A stretch of DNA of 64,000 nt. It comes from Oidiodendron maius Zn (Eukaryota; Ascomycota; Leotiomycetes; Myxotrichaceae). The position numbers were made by a program, and so were the translations under genes. A model generated the notes under the pieces. It saw only the letters and a program-made list of their open reading frames with translations. It was not told where the DNA came from and did no database searches. The first letter of the stretch is position 1; the number at the start of each line of letters is the position of its first letter. The DNA lies in the NCBI GenBank assembly GCA_000827325.1, contig KN832876.1:992001-1056000 (forward strand), given 5' to 3'. This document shows, one piece after another, positions 10,539 through 22,025 of the stretch.

Positions 10539-13500
10539 CGACCAAACGTCTCCCCCCCCCGGCCCCCAGCCAGACCCGCGGTCCCATCAGCGCCAGGACC
10601 GCGCGCAGTCAAGGCGATGTCCTGGCATGCCATCGTGCGTTCTAGCTACCAACAGGGGCTGATATGCTCCATCGGGTCTAGACGGGCTAGACACTAACTC
10701 TTAGCGTCCAGGGTCCTGCCTCTTTAGGTACTATAGCCACTTGCCTCTTCCGGATCCACGCCAGTCCCGTTCAGGCAGCATCTCGTCCCACCTCGGATCA
10801 TGTCGGGCGGTGTTCCTTGCTCGGCAATCTGCCCTTCACACTCTCCAGACTCACGCACACTACTACAGTACAGTATGGTGCTGTACTGGCTGACTGAGCC
10901 ATGAGGAGAAGCCAGCCAGACGGCGCGGCAAGTAACCACCACGTAACCACACCGCAACCAGCCAGTCGCACCCAGATTGGAATGGTACTTGCGCTGCAGT
11001 CCGCCTCCGCATCCAACAAACGGGTACACGATCCACCAACACTGTTCTCCCAGGCGCGCCTCAATCAAAGAGTAAGCCTTCTATCCCCACAAGATCGCCC
11101 TCCCGTCCTCATCGTCGGATCTCCTCCATCTCCTCGTCCCAACTCTGCCAAACCACCACGCCTCAGACTGTTGCGCTCCCATCCGGCTCCGGACGGCCGC
11201 GGCTCCCACGCTACCAACTGGAGAAGACCTCGGCCGCGCGCACACCTCCCTCTTCTCTCCTCTCCTCTCCTCTCGCTCGGAGATGCGCTCCAATCCCGGC
11301 CCAGGTGCCACACGTGTGTGGCCTGCCCCCTGTGCCGCGGGTGGTGGCAGGATCGCGACCCGCAACCTCGCTCCCCGGGGGGGGGACCTTGGGTAAGGGA
11401 GGATGTTACATGCCACTCGCTCTCACTCCCACGCCTTCAGCTACGCCCGTGTCACACGCCGTCCAGCTCCCCGACTCCCCCGGACCCTCAACGGTGCTGC
11501 ATGGAGCGTGGCAGAAGACGGCCACCGCAACCAGGAGAGGGGAGAGCAGCCTCGTGCCTTGTCCGGGGCGCGCAAGGCATGCCACTGCGTGGGGAGGTGA
11601 CGCTGCCAGCCCCGACTGAGGCGGCCGTGATATTTGATGTCAGAATAATACAGAGGGAGCAGGCGGGTGGGGAAGGGTATAAGGGACGTGGTACGGCAAC
11701 AGGTACCGACAGAGCGTTTCCTCCGACTGTCCTTCATCTGATTGCCATCTCGGCTGTCGCTGAGTGGTGGAGGCTCTCGGGGAGTTAGGCAGAGTCGGTT
11801 AGGAAGCAGCAAACGGGGAGATACTTTGTAGACCGACGCGGGACTCCCCCACCCCAAAGTAGCTGCTCGTATCCGACCGTGACCTCTGCCCTCTGCCCAT
11901 TCATGATTATTTTTTACGCCCAGCGACCGCTAGGACCCTCTGAGGGAGTAGCAGCGAGAATGGGACCGAGTTTTGATGTTGGTGGCGGTCAGCAACCCAT
12001 CCCTCTACTGCATCCCTACCCATATTACATTTGCCGCGCAGTCTCCCTCAAAGGGCATACTTGATACAGGACCACGTACTCGATCTGCCCCTTCATCCGG
12101 CCCCTTGCCGACAGGCGCGGTCGTTCCGCTTCCGGGCGATCATCTATCGTGGGTGAATGTGACCTGTCAAGCCATTTAGCCGCATCGCAAAGGCCCAGAG
12201 AATGGGGATTCCCAGGTGGCCGGAGAGGGGTGCGTACGCATTTCCAGATGGCCCAGGGGAGCGACTTGATGGCATTTCGTATTATTTGCTTTTTCCAATC
12301 CTTTATTCCAGCCTCTCCTCCGGCCTCTCCTCCGCCGCTCCGCCGCCTTTCTTTGCTTTTGTGTGGCGCCCCTGTGCTCCTTCCGCTTTGACTCGAGATT
12401 GGAAAGGGCAAACACGTGCAGCTATCCCCCCTGCTCGCTTCCATCCTTACCTCATCCAATCCACTCTGACGGGTCATGCTGGAGTCAGGTGATACGCGCC
12501 CTCCCCCCACGGCGCCGCAAACGAGCCAAAAAGGCTCGTCCCTTTCCTTCCCTCCCGTCCCGCAGCAGTAAATCCGTCTCTGATACGGCCCATCATACTC
12601 TTATCGTGTCGTTATTTGCAGCGGCACCGTGATACAAGATGAGCCCTTGGTACTGTGATCTCCGTTCCTGCGGGTATTGGCTCTGCGGCCTCATCCACCA
12701 GTTCTATTAATGGGAGCGGGTAATGAAGGACCTTCCGTACGGTACGCACGTTCGATCCATAGGCAGGTTGGGGGAAAAGGGCGCTGGGCCAGTCGCCCCC
12801 TACGACCGCGCGCTCGACAATTCACCCAGTCGCGACAACGAGGTAGATTATCGATACGAAGTACGGTAGTACGCCAGGCAAGGAGATATTAAAAATCGCT
12901 ATCGATTAGATAGAGCATGTCCGGGGTGAATATTTTCATTCGTTCCCCCTCCGGACCTGCGAGCAAAGGGAGGCAGTCATGCGCCCTCCAGGCCCAATAA
13001 AGGGGAACGTCGTCCTTTCGAAGGGAGGCGTCCAGCCACCCAGGACGGGCGAGGGAGCGCATCACATCACGGCGCGGTTGGAGACGTGACGAGCCAGCTC
13101 ATGAAACACGAGTCACTCTGTGAATTGTACATGCACGAATGGACTGCGCCCTGAAGGGCCTGAGAGGCAGCCGGGCGCGAAGCGATACGATCACGCACTG
13201 TTGTTGGCAGTGTCGCGGTGCTCACAGCGAGGAATGCCAGGCTGAAAGCTGAGGTGGACATAAGGCCTAACGGGAAGGCGCATCGCCGTCCATCATGTGC
13301 CCGCGTGAGGGTTTGACAACGCATCTCGTTCAGCCCCTTTTTGCCCCCCGAAACCCCATGTACCCCATGAATGTCCCCCTATGAACCCCCACTGGAACGG
13401 CTCCTCTGTGCTGACGGTCACGTTTTGCCGGCTGCCTCGAGTTGAGCCGAGGGAAGAACGGCTTCGACTTGCCAGTTGCCGACCACGACAACCGCAATGC

Positions 13501-14016
13501 CAGGGGACACTCGTCAGATGACCCCGTGACTTTTTCCTTCTGCGATCAACGGTCACGCGTCAAGGGCCCATTGTAATATTTTCTTTACCTCGGCCTCGGT
13601 CCTCAGGCACAAACGCCTCACTTCTCCTCCTTTTTCCAGGGCATACGTAAGTCTGCTCACGGCGCTGTTGGCCCTCCCGCCCGGAGTAGGAGAACCCCCT
13701 CAAGCAATTGGACCTCATTCCACGCTCGCCCTAAGCTGCGCGCAAGACTCTGTACGGCCCAGCTCACGCCGAGGAGGTTACAGCCATCACAAGGACACTC
13801 TCAAAATGGCCTCGGAGCGGCCCTCCGCCACAAAGCGAGGAGGTACAAAAGGACTTCGCCTCACTGGCGGCGAGGGCGTCGGTTGGCCCAGGGCGACCTG
13901 CTAAGCGCTGGGAGCACGAATCGCGTTGCACCGCAAAGATTGCTGTAGAGGAGAAACGTCGCAGTGAGGGGGGAAGACAAATACCCGCTTTGAGCAACAA
14001 CCTCTAGTCATTATGT

Positions 14017-14060
14017 ATTATTATTATTATTATTATTACAGTAGTATTATTATTATTATT
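14017..14060. repeat. ATT microsatellite
   Basis: Two (ATT)n runs interrupted by 'acagtagt'. A similar ATT run lies at 17370-17387. Confidence 0.85.
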
Positions 14061-17000
14061 TCATTTTATTCGTTGTCCTCGGCCACAAACGATCGCCGTT
14101 GGCAGATCCGCCTTGCTTACCCCAGGGAAATGTCTGCCTCCCATTCCACCGAGCGCAACACACCGCCGACTCCTTCCCCGCGTCCGCCTAACCCCCTTCG
14201 ACGGCTCCGGCCCTATCTCGACGCGACGGGATAAACAAACAATGCGGAGAAATTGGGGGCGAGTCTCGGGTGTTGGGGTCGGCTGAACCTTTTGGGACCA
14301 GTCCGGGCGCCTGGGACGGTAGAGTTGGCGCGAGTCAGCTGGTTGTCTGACCGCGGGGCTGCGGGCCATCAGTTGGATGCACCAGAATGTCGCCGAAAGT
14401 GGCAGTGGCTGAGACAGAGACGTCAGTCGGGGCGGAAGATACCTTTGCCACCCCCCCCGCAAAACCCGGGTTGCGGCAACTGACGGGCGTACAGAGAGGA
14501 GGCACTCCCGTGACAGGACAGTGACAAGAAAAAGAGGTACATGAGCTGGTGAGGACTCGGCGACGGAAGGGACAGCACCAGAGACGACGATGATTGCGAT
14601 TCCCCCACGCTTGAATATCCCAAGCAATATCCAAGCAATATCCCACTGCGTCTGACTATCGCATATCCCCATCAACCTGGCTCCCCCCTTATGTTTTGTC
14701 ACATGCAAGCCCACCCAGCCAGTCGGGTACAGACGCTGCCGCAGCCGGCCCCCCGACCCTGACCGTGCGCAAAACCGAGACTCTGGCACCGGGAAGCCTG
14801 CCCAGGGCGTGGTTGGCTTGAGGGCTGCTCGCCCAAGGTTGGAGGATACGCGCCCTGGCGTCGGGAGGAAGGGGGCCATGTTCCCCGGAGGAAGAGTAGC
14901 ACCGCCATCTCGTAACGAAAAAAAAATCTACCCCAAGTGCTGTAACACTAAGGAGTGATGCTCATTTGGAACGACTCGACGCTATCTATCGCACTGCGCA
15001 AGTACAGGTCACTATCGATGGCTTACTATTGCCAATCGATTTGCGGCAAGACAAAAGTGCAGGATCGGGAGAAAGGGGATGGCGACGGCGGTTCGATAGC
15101 GGGAGGCGCACAACACGACATTAGCTAAAGACAGTCAGAGGTTTCAAAGCTCCCGGCTTCACGATACCCGTATCCGATTGCTCTGTCATGTCTTGGGGCG
15201 TCGTAAGTTCAGACACCACAGACGATCGCTGCCGCCCTGGGACCCGACACTGCGACACGGCGCCACCTGGAAATTCATCGTGAAGCTGCGGGGGCGCCGT
15301 GATATTGTGCTGCTGCGCTGCACCCACCCAGGGGGGTTTTGAAAACTGGCTCCGAAAAGCAGGTACGGTGCAGGCTTTCGCATGTCACTGGGGGTGGCAG
15401 ACCCAGCTGAACGGAAATCCCTGGACGGTGATTTCCAGCAGGTCGAGAGATATGGTCGATACCCACCCGTGCGGGCGGGTCTCGAGAGGCTCGTGCCGCG
15501 CCGAAGGGAGAGAGGAGAGTACTGTATAACCAAAAACCCAAAACCACACCTCAAACTTTCCTCTTTCGCTCTCGCCGGCCCGGTCCCGGTGCGCTGGTTG
15601 AAGACGCCGGCGCCACCTGACTCGTCCCTGGCCAGAGATTTGTCCTCTTCGGTCCTTACGAACTACCTGTTTCGAGCAGGTCCCAGCATGTGCTCGACGA
15701 CGGCGTCTCCGACATAGCGGATCCCCCAATCTCGGAGCGCACCCGCGGCCGTGGTCAACCGTTGCTTTCGTCGTCGTCCCAGGATGGCGGACCAGGCTTT
15801 GTCCGCCCTCGGGATGAGCTATCATGCTAAGGGTGCATGGGGAATGATTATTTGGAACGGGATTTCTTTATCTCTCGCTCATGGATTATTTTATTTGATT
15901 TTATTTTATTTCTAATGATTTTATTTAATATTTTCCGCCTTCGTTCCGGCGTCATTTCCGGGCCTGGAATCATTTGTTCCGCTTTCTGGTTCGTGAAATG
16001 TACCGCAGGCAGCGAGAGATTGGAGCCGCAATGCAGAAACGCCCTCGGCGTCATCGTACTGCATCGTATTCCTCGTACTCCATCGGATTCATCGAGTTGG
16101 CCACACCAATCACCCTTCTTCCTCCACGGAACGAACGCCCCCAGGGCTTTCCTGCCGTACAAAACAATACCTCCGTATCGTTTGTATGTATTTGTGCGAG
16201 GCACAGATGCTGCGTTCTGAAGCAGATATTCCGCGGAAGATCAAAGCCTCCCTAACTCCTCGCTCGCCTCCGGGCCGATTGTGCGCCTCCAGAGTCCCAG
16301 AGGGCCGTTAGAGCGAAGGAATCATTTACGCTCGCACCCCGTGATTTGAGGTGCCACCTGCGACCGTGTTTTTAATATTCCATTCTCTTTGTTTGGACTT
16401 CGCTGTCGGTCCTCCTGCCACCACTGCCGAACATTCTGGTTGGGCAAGATTTACGATTACGAGGCCGCGCCCGGCCCTGCCCCAGCAGCATACCACATTC
16501 TGGAAGGCATATTCAGGCTATATTCATAGGATGCTACATCCCGATGGCGGGGGAGCAAGCAAGACACAATGGCCGTTTTTGGTCATACGATAGATAACCC
16601 GACGACTGCGTTGCTGATTGACAGGCTTGCATACCCTTATTGATACTGACAGGTATTAGCCCCCTCAGTTGTGCTCGGGGATGGGATGTGATGATTTCCT
16701 GTCACAGCGACCGGTACCCAGTGAATAGTACCTATAGGCGTGCCCGCCTCATTCTCCATGGCCGCGTGATAGCGACGCTGAACACAATAGGTATCTCCAG
16801 CAACCCATCACCCACTGCCGTCTGCGCTCGCCGAGTCAGCACTACGACTGTCGGACAATTATTTCTTACATCGTCCCCTCAATTCTGCCTCTCCTCCTTC
16901 CATCCATGCGAAGCTACTAACTCCGGATCCCAGACCTAGGCAACTCGAAGGCACAGGCCCGGACACCGTCGCATTCCTGCTCATGGCCGCCATGTGCGCG

Positions 17001-18441
17001 CGTGGTCGGTTGATTTTCTGGGCCCGAGAACTGCCTCATCAGTCCTCCTTTAGAGGGACACACCCACACTTCGCCCCCGGACGATGTCACCTCGACGCGC
17101 GAGATGCGACAAGGGGAGAGAGACCGTTGCCAATTTAAACGTCAGGAGTCCCCGAGCACGCACGTGGGAAGGACGCTGGCAGCGGACCCAGCATCAGACC
17201 TTCCGCGATAAGAAGGTCGACGGCGACTTGGGAGACTGGGATTTCCAGAAAAACTCGGGCTCTTCGACCGCACGGGATAGGGGTCGGGGTTGGGCGCAAA
17301 AGGAACGGTTCTGGAAGATGGCGACAAAACCTCCCGGGGGGAGGGGGAGGGAGAGGTGTTCTAATTTGATTATTATTATTATTATTTTATTACTCTTGTT
17401 TTTATTTTATTTCGTCCCCCCATCACCACCCCCCGCCCCCCCTTCCCCCCCTTTCACATCTCAATTTCCTGCGACCCTGCACACCACGCCTGCTGGCTCG
17501 GGGATGTATCCTGCCCTCCCTCCCGCGCCCAGCGAGCGGTCGACCAGATCAGACGGGAGATTAGGTATCGGTCACATCACGCTCATCGCCTCTCTCTCCC
17601 TCCCTACGTCTAGCACGCCATCTGGCCGCTCAATCGCCCTTGCCCCTAGGCGCCGGGGAACGACGAGCACCATCCCGCCCGGTACCGTCCTCATGTCTAA
17701 AGCACGTTCTATTCGTGCTATGCAGCACTAGAACCTCCCAATCCACGCCTGGTTTCAAATGATCTCCCACTCATCTGCCGGGTCCCTATCACACTCTGTC
17801 ACAATGGCCAGCACGGCGAACTAAAACGTAAATCACCCCCTCCTCCCTTAACTAGAGTAGGCAGAGTTCCCTTTCCCTCTCTGCTCCAAACCACACGACC
17901 ACGGCACTACACCTCTGCTAAGTAGAACGAGGTGAAAAAGCAAAAAAAGACAAAAAGTAACACGCGAGGTGTCCCTCTTGCTCTTACGGAAGAACTATGC
18001 CACCACTGACCGTCTTGGAATTTCTATGACAAGTGACACTCGTACCGTCTCGCTGCACATGTAACCGACCATCCGAGGGCCCAACACACCCCCACCGCCC
18101 ACGTAGAAGCGAGAATCCCCCTGACTATCACCATACGTGCTGAGCTATGGGGTCCTCCCAGAACGGTAGTAAACAAGTTGCAGAATCACTCACGCGCACA
18201 AGCAGCAGCGGGCACATGGCGGATTTCGCATTGCCGTGTTCTGCAGCGCACGCGGAGGAGAGTCGAGCTGTACGGCACTGCTACTCCTGAAGAACTGGGA
18301 TAGGAGAAGATCCATGCCGATCTGTGCGTACCCTCTTATTCTTTCTAATCCAGGTACGAGACGCAGTAAATATAGTAACAGTATCAGACCCAGAACACAA
18401 ATAAATATGAGAAAATAGTAATCGAAAAATCATATAACCCG

Positions 18442-18463
18442 AAAATAAAATAAAATAAAATAA
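18442..18463. repeat. AAAAT microsatellite
   Basis: Four consecutive AAAAT units, continuing to TAAG. Confidence 0.8.
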
Positions 18464-19405
18464 GATGTGCTTTCTTCCTTCCCCTCTCTTCATCCTTCGG
18501 AAGGGATGCAGCGTTCCGAGACCGGCTAATGGGGAAGAAAGGCACAAATGGCAACCTGCTCCCGTGCCGCCCTGTGTTTGCGCGAGCAAGAGCACATGAG
18601 CTGGACGCGGCTCGGGAGCGGCTTCTAGTGCTCCCGCGGCCGACGTTTTAGCTATGTTTGGATATTTTCGGAGACCGAGGTCGTGATGGGGGTGTGCCTT
18701 TGTGCATGTAGGTGCTTTTGGGTATGGGGTTTGGGGTTTGGAAAGGGGGGGGGTGTGCGTGGGGGTCTTGCGCTGAGAGGGAGAGCAAAGAAGGCGAAGG
18801 AAGGTTGGTGTTACTGCAGGTTCTGCATGGCTTGGCTCTTTTCGTTTCGTTTGGAATCAGAAACGAGTCTTTTGGGGTGCTGCGTGGGGTAAGGGTATGT
18901 ATGGGAATTTGTATAGGTAAGAAAGTGCGGCGAAAGGTTGAAGCAGGTAAGATTTAGGCAGATTTCTGAAACACATGCCACCCGGCCATGTACGTGCTGT
19001 GCTGCGAAGTCAGATTCGAGGTGAGTACCGCGAACAAGACTATACAAGAGGGACAGCGGTGAAACGTGCCTATCCGCGCCGCCGGGTATGTGTTCCATCA
19101 CGGAAAGCAATGCGAGGCTACGTTGTAACAGGAGATGCGTGGCAAACATGGATGGTCTAGATTGAATGCGTCCGTGGGTCTCGGGACTTGGGATTTGGAG
19201 GGAGGCGTTGTATCTCCTTCTTACATTTGCCCCCCAGGAGTCGGTACCTAACCGCCACGGCAGTGTATCTTCATACTATAGTAGGAGTAGTAGTCTCCGC
19301 TCCTGGGCCTTTCGCCACCAGGCGACGCCTGGGTAAACCTTAGCCCCTCCTCAGCCGTCACGATGCTGTACAGCGCCGTGCGTGAAACTGATACTACCCA
19401 CCGCT

Positions 19406-22025
19406 TCAAGCAGCTTTCGCCGCTCCACCGCCAGGTCTCCTGAACTTCCTCTTGTCCTTCCGGCTCATCTTAACCCGGTCCCTCGTGCCCTTGCCTCCCT
19501 CCCAGAAGCCCCCTCCGCTCTTGCCCACCAGCGTCTGATGGCAGATCGCGCAGTCCTCCGGCCGGTAGTTGCTCTCCCTCGAGCACCAGCCGCAGATCAT
19601 GCGGTTTGCCCACTCGTGCGGGTGCTCCTCCTCGTCATCGTGGCACTTGTCGCAAGCATACACCTTCTGGCAGCAGCTGAACCGGAACCACCGGTAGCTC
19701 TTCGAGTAGTGTCGGCACCGCCCGCGCCTGGGGAGTTCGGTGCCGGCCGTCAGGCCCAGAGTCTCCTTCTTGCGGCGCGGTCCGCTCGACGGCGGTAGCC
19801 GCTCTGCGGAGGATATGCGCAAGAACTTGGTCTGAGGGATAGAGAATGTGAATTTCTGGTGGCACTCACGACAGACGTTCCTGGTCGTCTCGCCGCGCAC
19901 GGAGACGATTCCTGGCAGGGGATAAGGGGTAGAGCATCCAGAGCAGGTGGGTACGAAGTTGCTGGGAAAGTTAGCGAGTAAATATATGGCCTGGAAAAGG
20001 GGTAAGTACCTGGGCAGCACATCAACAGCGACACATCCCTCGAGGTCGAGGAATCCGGCCCGGACTGCATTGGCATGTACCAGGTCCTTCCTGTATGTTA
20101 TTCTGAGGGAAGTGGCGCACTTCTTGCAGCTTTCTGATTTTGTAATGCCATTCTTTAGTCCTGCAATCTCCATAACCTCCTTGCATCTCTCGCATTTCAC
20201 TGAGAGGTTTAATGTAACAATTTCCAAGACCTCGATGCCATACAACTCGATAAAGGGAAATGAGATTGCAGTCCCTCGCTCTGGATTTGGTTGTCCTGGT
20301 TGAGATGGTGGCAGATCTTCCATGACTCCAACGCCCCCTTCCTCGCCAGACGACTCATCAGTGTCATATGAGTACACGTCAGAGTCAGAGATCATGGCAT
20401 CATCTGGATCGACGACCGTCCATTCTGGGGGCCGAGCTATATATTGGATATGGCTTCGTTCTGGATCTTGTTGCCCCTCGACTTCCTTGCCCTTGCTGTC
20501 CGAAACCGCTTCCTTTATTTGTGGCGAATCAGTAACAGGCTTGCTCTCAGGAGATAGGACTGTCTTCGCCAAGTGATGCATGTTCTGGGCCAAATAATTG
20601 AGATGGCCCATCAACGTAAACTCTCCCTGCTCTTTGACCTTTTCCTCAAACCCTTTTTCAACAGGTTTTGACTCGCTGCGGTCAATGCCATCCAGACGAA
20701 TCCGACATGGCTCTAGAGGATACAGTAATGGGACGAATAATTGCACTGATTTCAAAGTCTGTAAGACTACAGAAAGGTCGGCCAGTCGTCGTGGCTCCAC
20801 AGGTACTGTATATGCAATTCCATCGCTTGATTTCTTGAAAAGGGGTAACCGCCCCAGACGCGCTTCTAATTGTCTTGTCTCTACTTGCCTTCTTTGTGAC
20901 GCTTGCGTTTTCTCAGCTGCCGTAAACGTTGGGATTTGCTTCACAGTGGGAGCAGCTTCAACTTTCAGTTGCCTGGAAGACGTTTCATCCCGGGTTTTGG
21001 CTGCACTCGCAGCTGGCTCCACGGACCTTGAAGGGAACCCAGATATGTGTCGAGTATCCTTGTTCAGCACTAACTTCACTGTGTCTGCTTTTGGCGCTGA
21101 CAGAAATGTTTCCAAATTTCTGTCAAGGGCTTTCATAAGCTCCAGCAGGGTGGAGGCTGGATGCTCCTGGACTAGGCCGTCAAAACCGGATTCGACATTG
21201 AGAGAAAATCCTCGAGGAATGTCCTGATTTCCAACCTTAAGCCACGGTTTTGACTCTGGGTATCCAGCTGGCACATAGAGCTGACATTGGAGAGTGCTCA
21301 ACTCGAACGGGAAGTCTGGATCTGAGGGAGTGAGGTTGAACTTTAGAAGCGTAGTCCCTTTTTCGGGCACCTGGAGCATCTGTTCTGAAGGAGAGAACCG
21401 CCTCATAATTTGCCCGAGCTGGAACTGACGAGGGCTCTCCATTTGCGCTCCTGGAATTGGCTTCGCAACCACACGTGATGCTGGCACTGGCTTGGTGATG
21501 GCCTGTCGACGGTCCTGCACCGTACCATCCCCACCAGGAAGTGCTCCTGATCCCGAGGCGTCGACAGGCACTCCACTAGGCGTCGTCATGGTTACCGTTC
21601 TTGCGGGAAGCCGGGTGGCGTCGTGCACAAAGGGGCAATCATCGCCAGCCAGGCAGGATCCTGTACCTCTGACCGTCAGCTTCTTTGCTTTGCTTACTAT
21701 CGTGTGAATCACTTCAGCCTGGCCGCTGAAATATGACGTGTATCACTCAAGATTGCCGGCCAGCAGCCTCATGACGGTGGCACAGTGGCAATCTTTCAGA
21801 GAAAGACCTCGGAGCAGAATCAAGTACTCAGCGACATCGTCGTACCACGAGATCCACGCAAACATGCTGCACAACACAGACGTGCATATGCGGGGCCTTT
21901 CACGTCTTCTGTCTCTCCAATGAAAATATTCGCCGGGGCGATATTCCCCAACGCAGCGAGCAGGAAAAATAATGAGATCACATACCGGCTTTGCTGAAAT
22001 AACGACAGACCCTGGACTCCCGCGA
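19406..22025 (-). CDS. CCCH and CHY zinc-finger protein, RWD-like middle (5' end unresolved)
   Basis: The main body (19406 to about 21666) encodes about 750 aa. It shows an N-terminal CCCH finger ('GSCLAGDDCPFVHD'), an RWD-like region with 'CQLYVPAGYP', CxxC-type clusters ('CERCKEVM', 'CKKCATSL', 'CSGCSTPYPLPG', 'CRECHQKF') and a classical C-terminal CHY finger: 'CRHYSKSYRWFRFSCCQKVY', 'CDKCHDDEEEHPHEWANRM' and 'CGWCSRE'. The tail is Lys/Arg/Gly-rich. The first cysteine of the CCCH finger lies in an upstream exon: 'ESRVCRYFSKAG' ends at a GTATGT donor at 21985 and joins in phase to 'GTGSC' at 21666 (intron 319 nt, acceptor uncertain). The true start codon lies upstream of about 22025 and was not found. 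A 48-nt in-frame intron at 19962-20009 is likely: removing it gives 'VDVLPSNFVPTC', which fits the family better than read-through. Probably a zinc-binding ubiquitin- or RNA-related protein; the biochemical role is unknown. Confidence 0.8.

Larger units (their letters stand above)
10000..19405. other. 9.4-kb gene-free, GC-rich interval
   Basis: This is the longest gene-free stretch of the window. I found no conserved domain and no plausible exon chain on either strand. Contents that can be named are CAGT-type short tandem repeats (about 10479-10538), a TCTCC run (about 11254-11275), ATT microsatellites (14017-14060 and 17370-17387), an AAAAT repeat (18442-18463) and a short inverted repeat CAGTACAG...CTGTACTG (10866-10888). 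It probably contains the long promoter of the divergent Mks1-like gene at its left end, the 3' region of the CHY gene at its right end, and perhaps non-coding RNAs. Confidence 0.5.

Noticed and set aside
10901-11788. 295-codon open frame in the gene-free interval
   Set aside because: Pro/Ser/Arg-rich translation typical of GC-rich non-coding DNA, with competing frames on both strands and no family resemblance.
12745-12770. 'GTTCGATCC'-like sequence resembling a tRNA B box
   Set aside because: No matching A box or cloverleaf in the surrounding bases.
17084-17731. 215-codon open frame in the gene-free interval
   Set aside because: It runs through an ATT microsatellite (poly-Ile) and Pro-rich filler; no domain.
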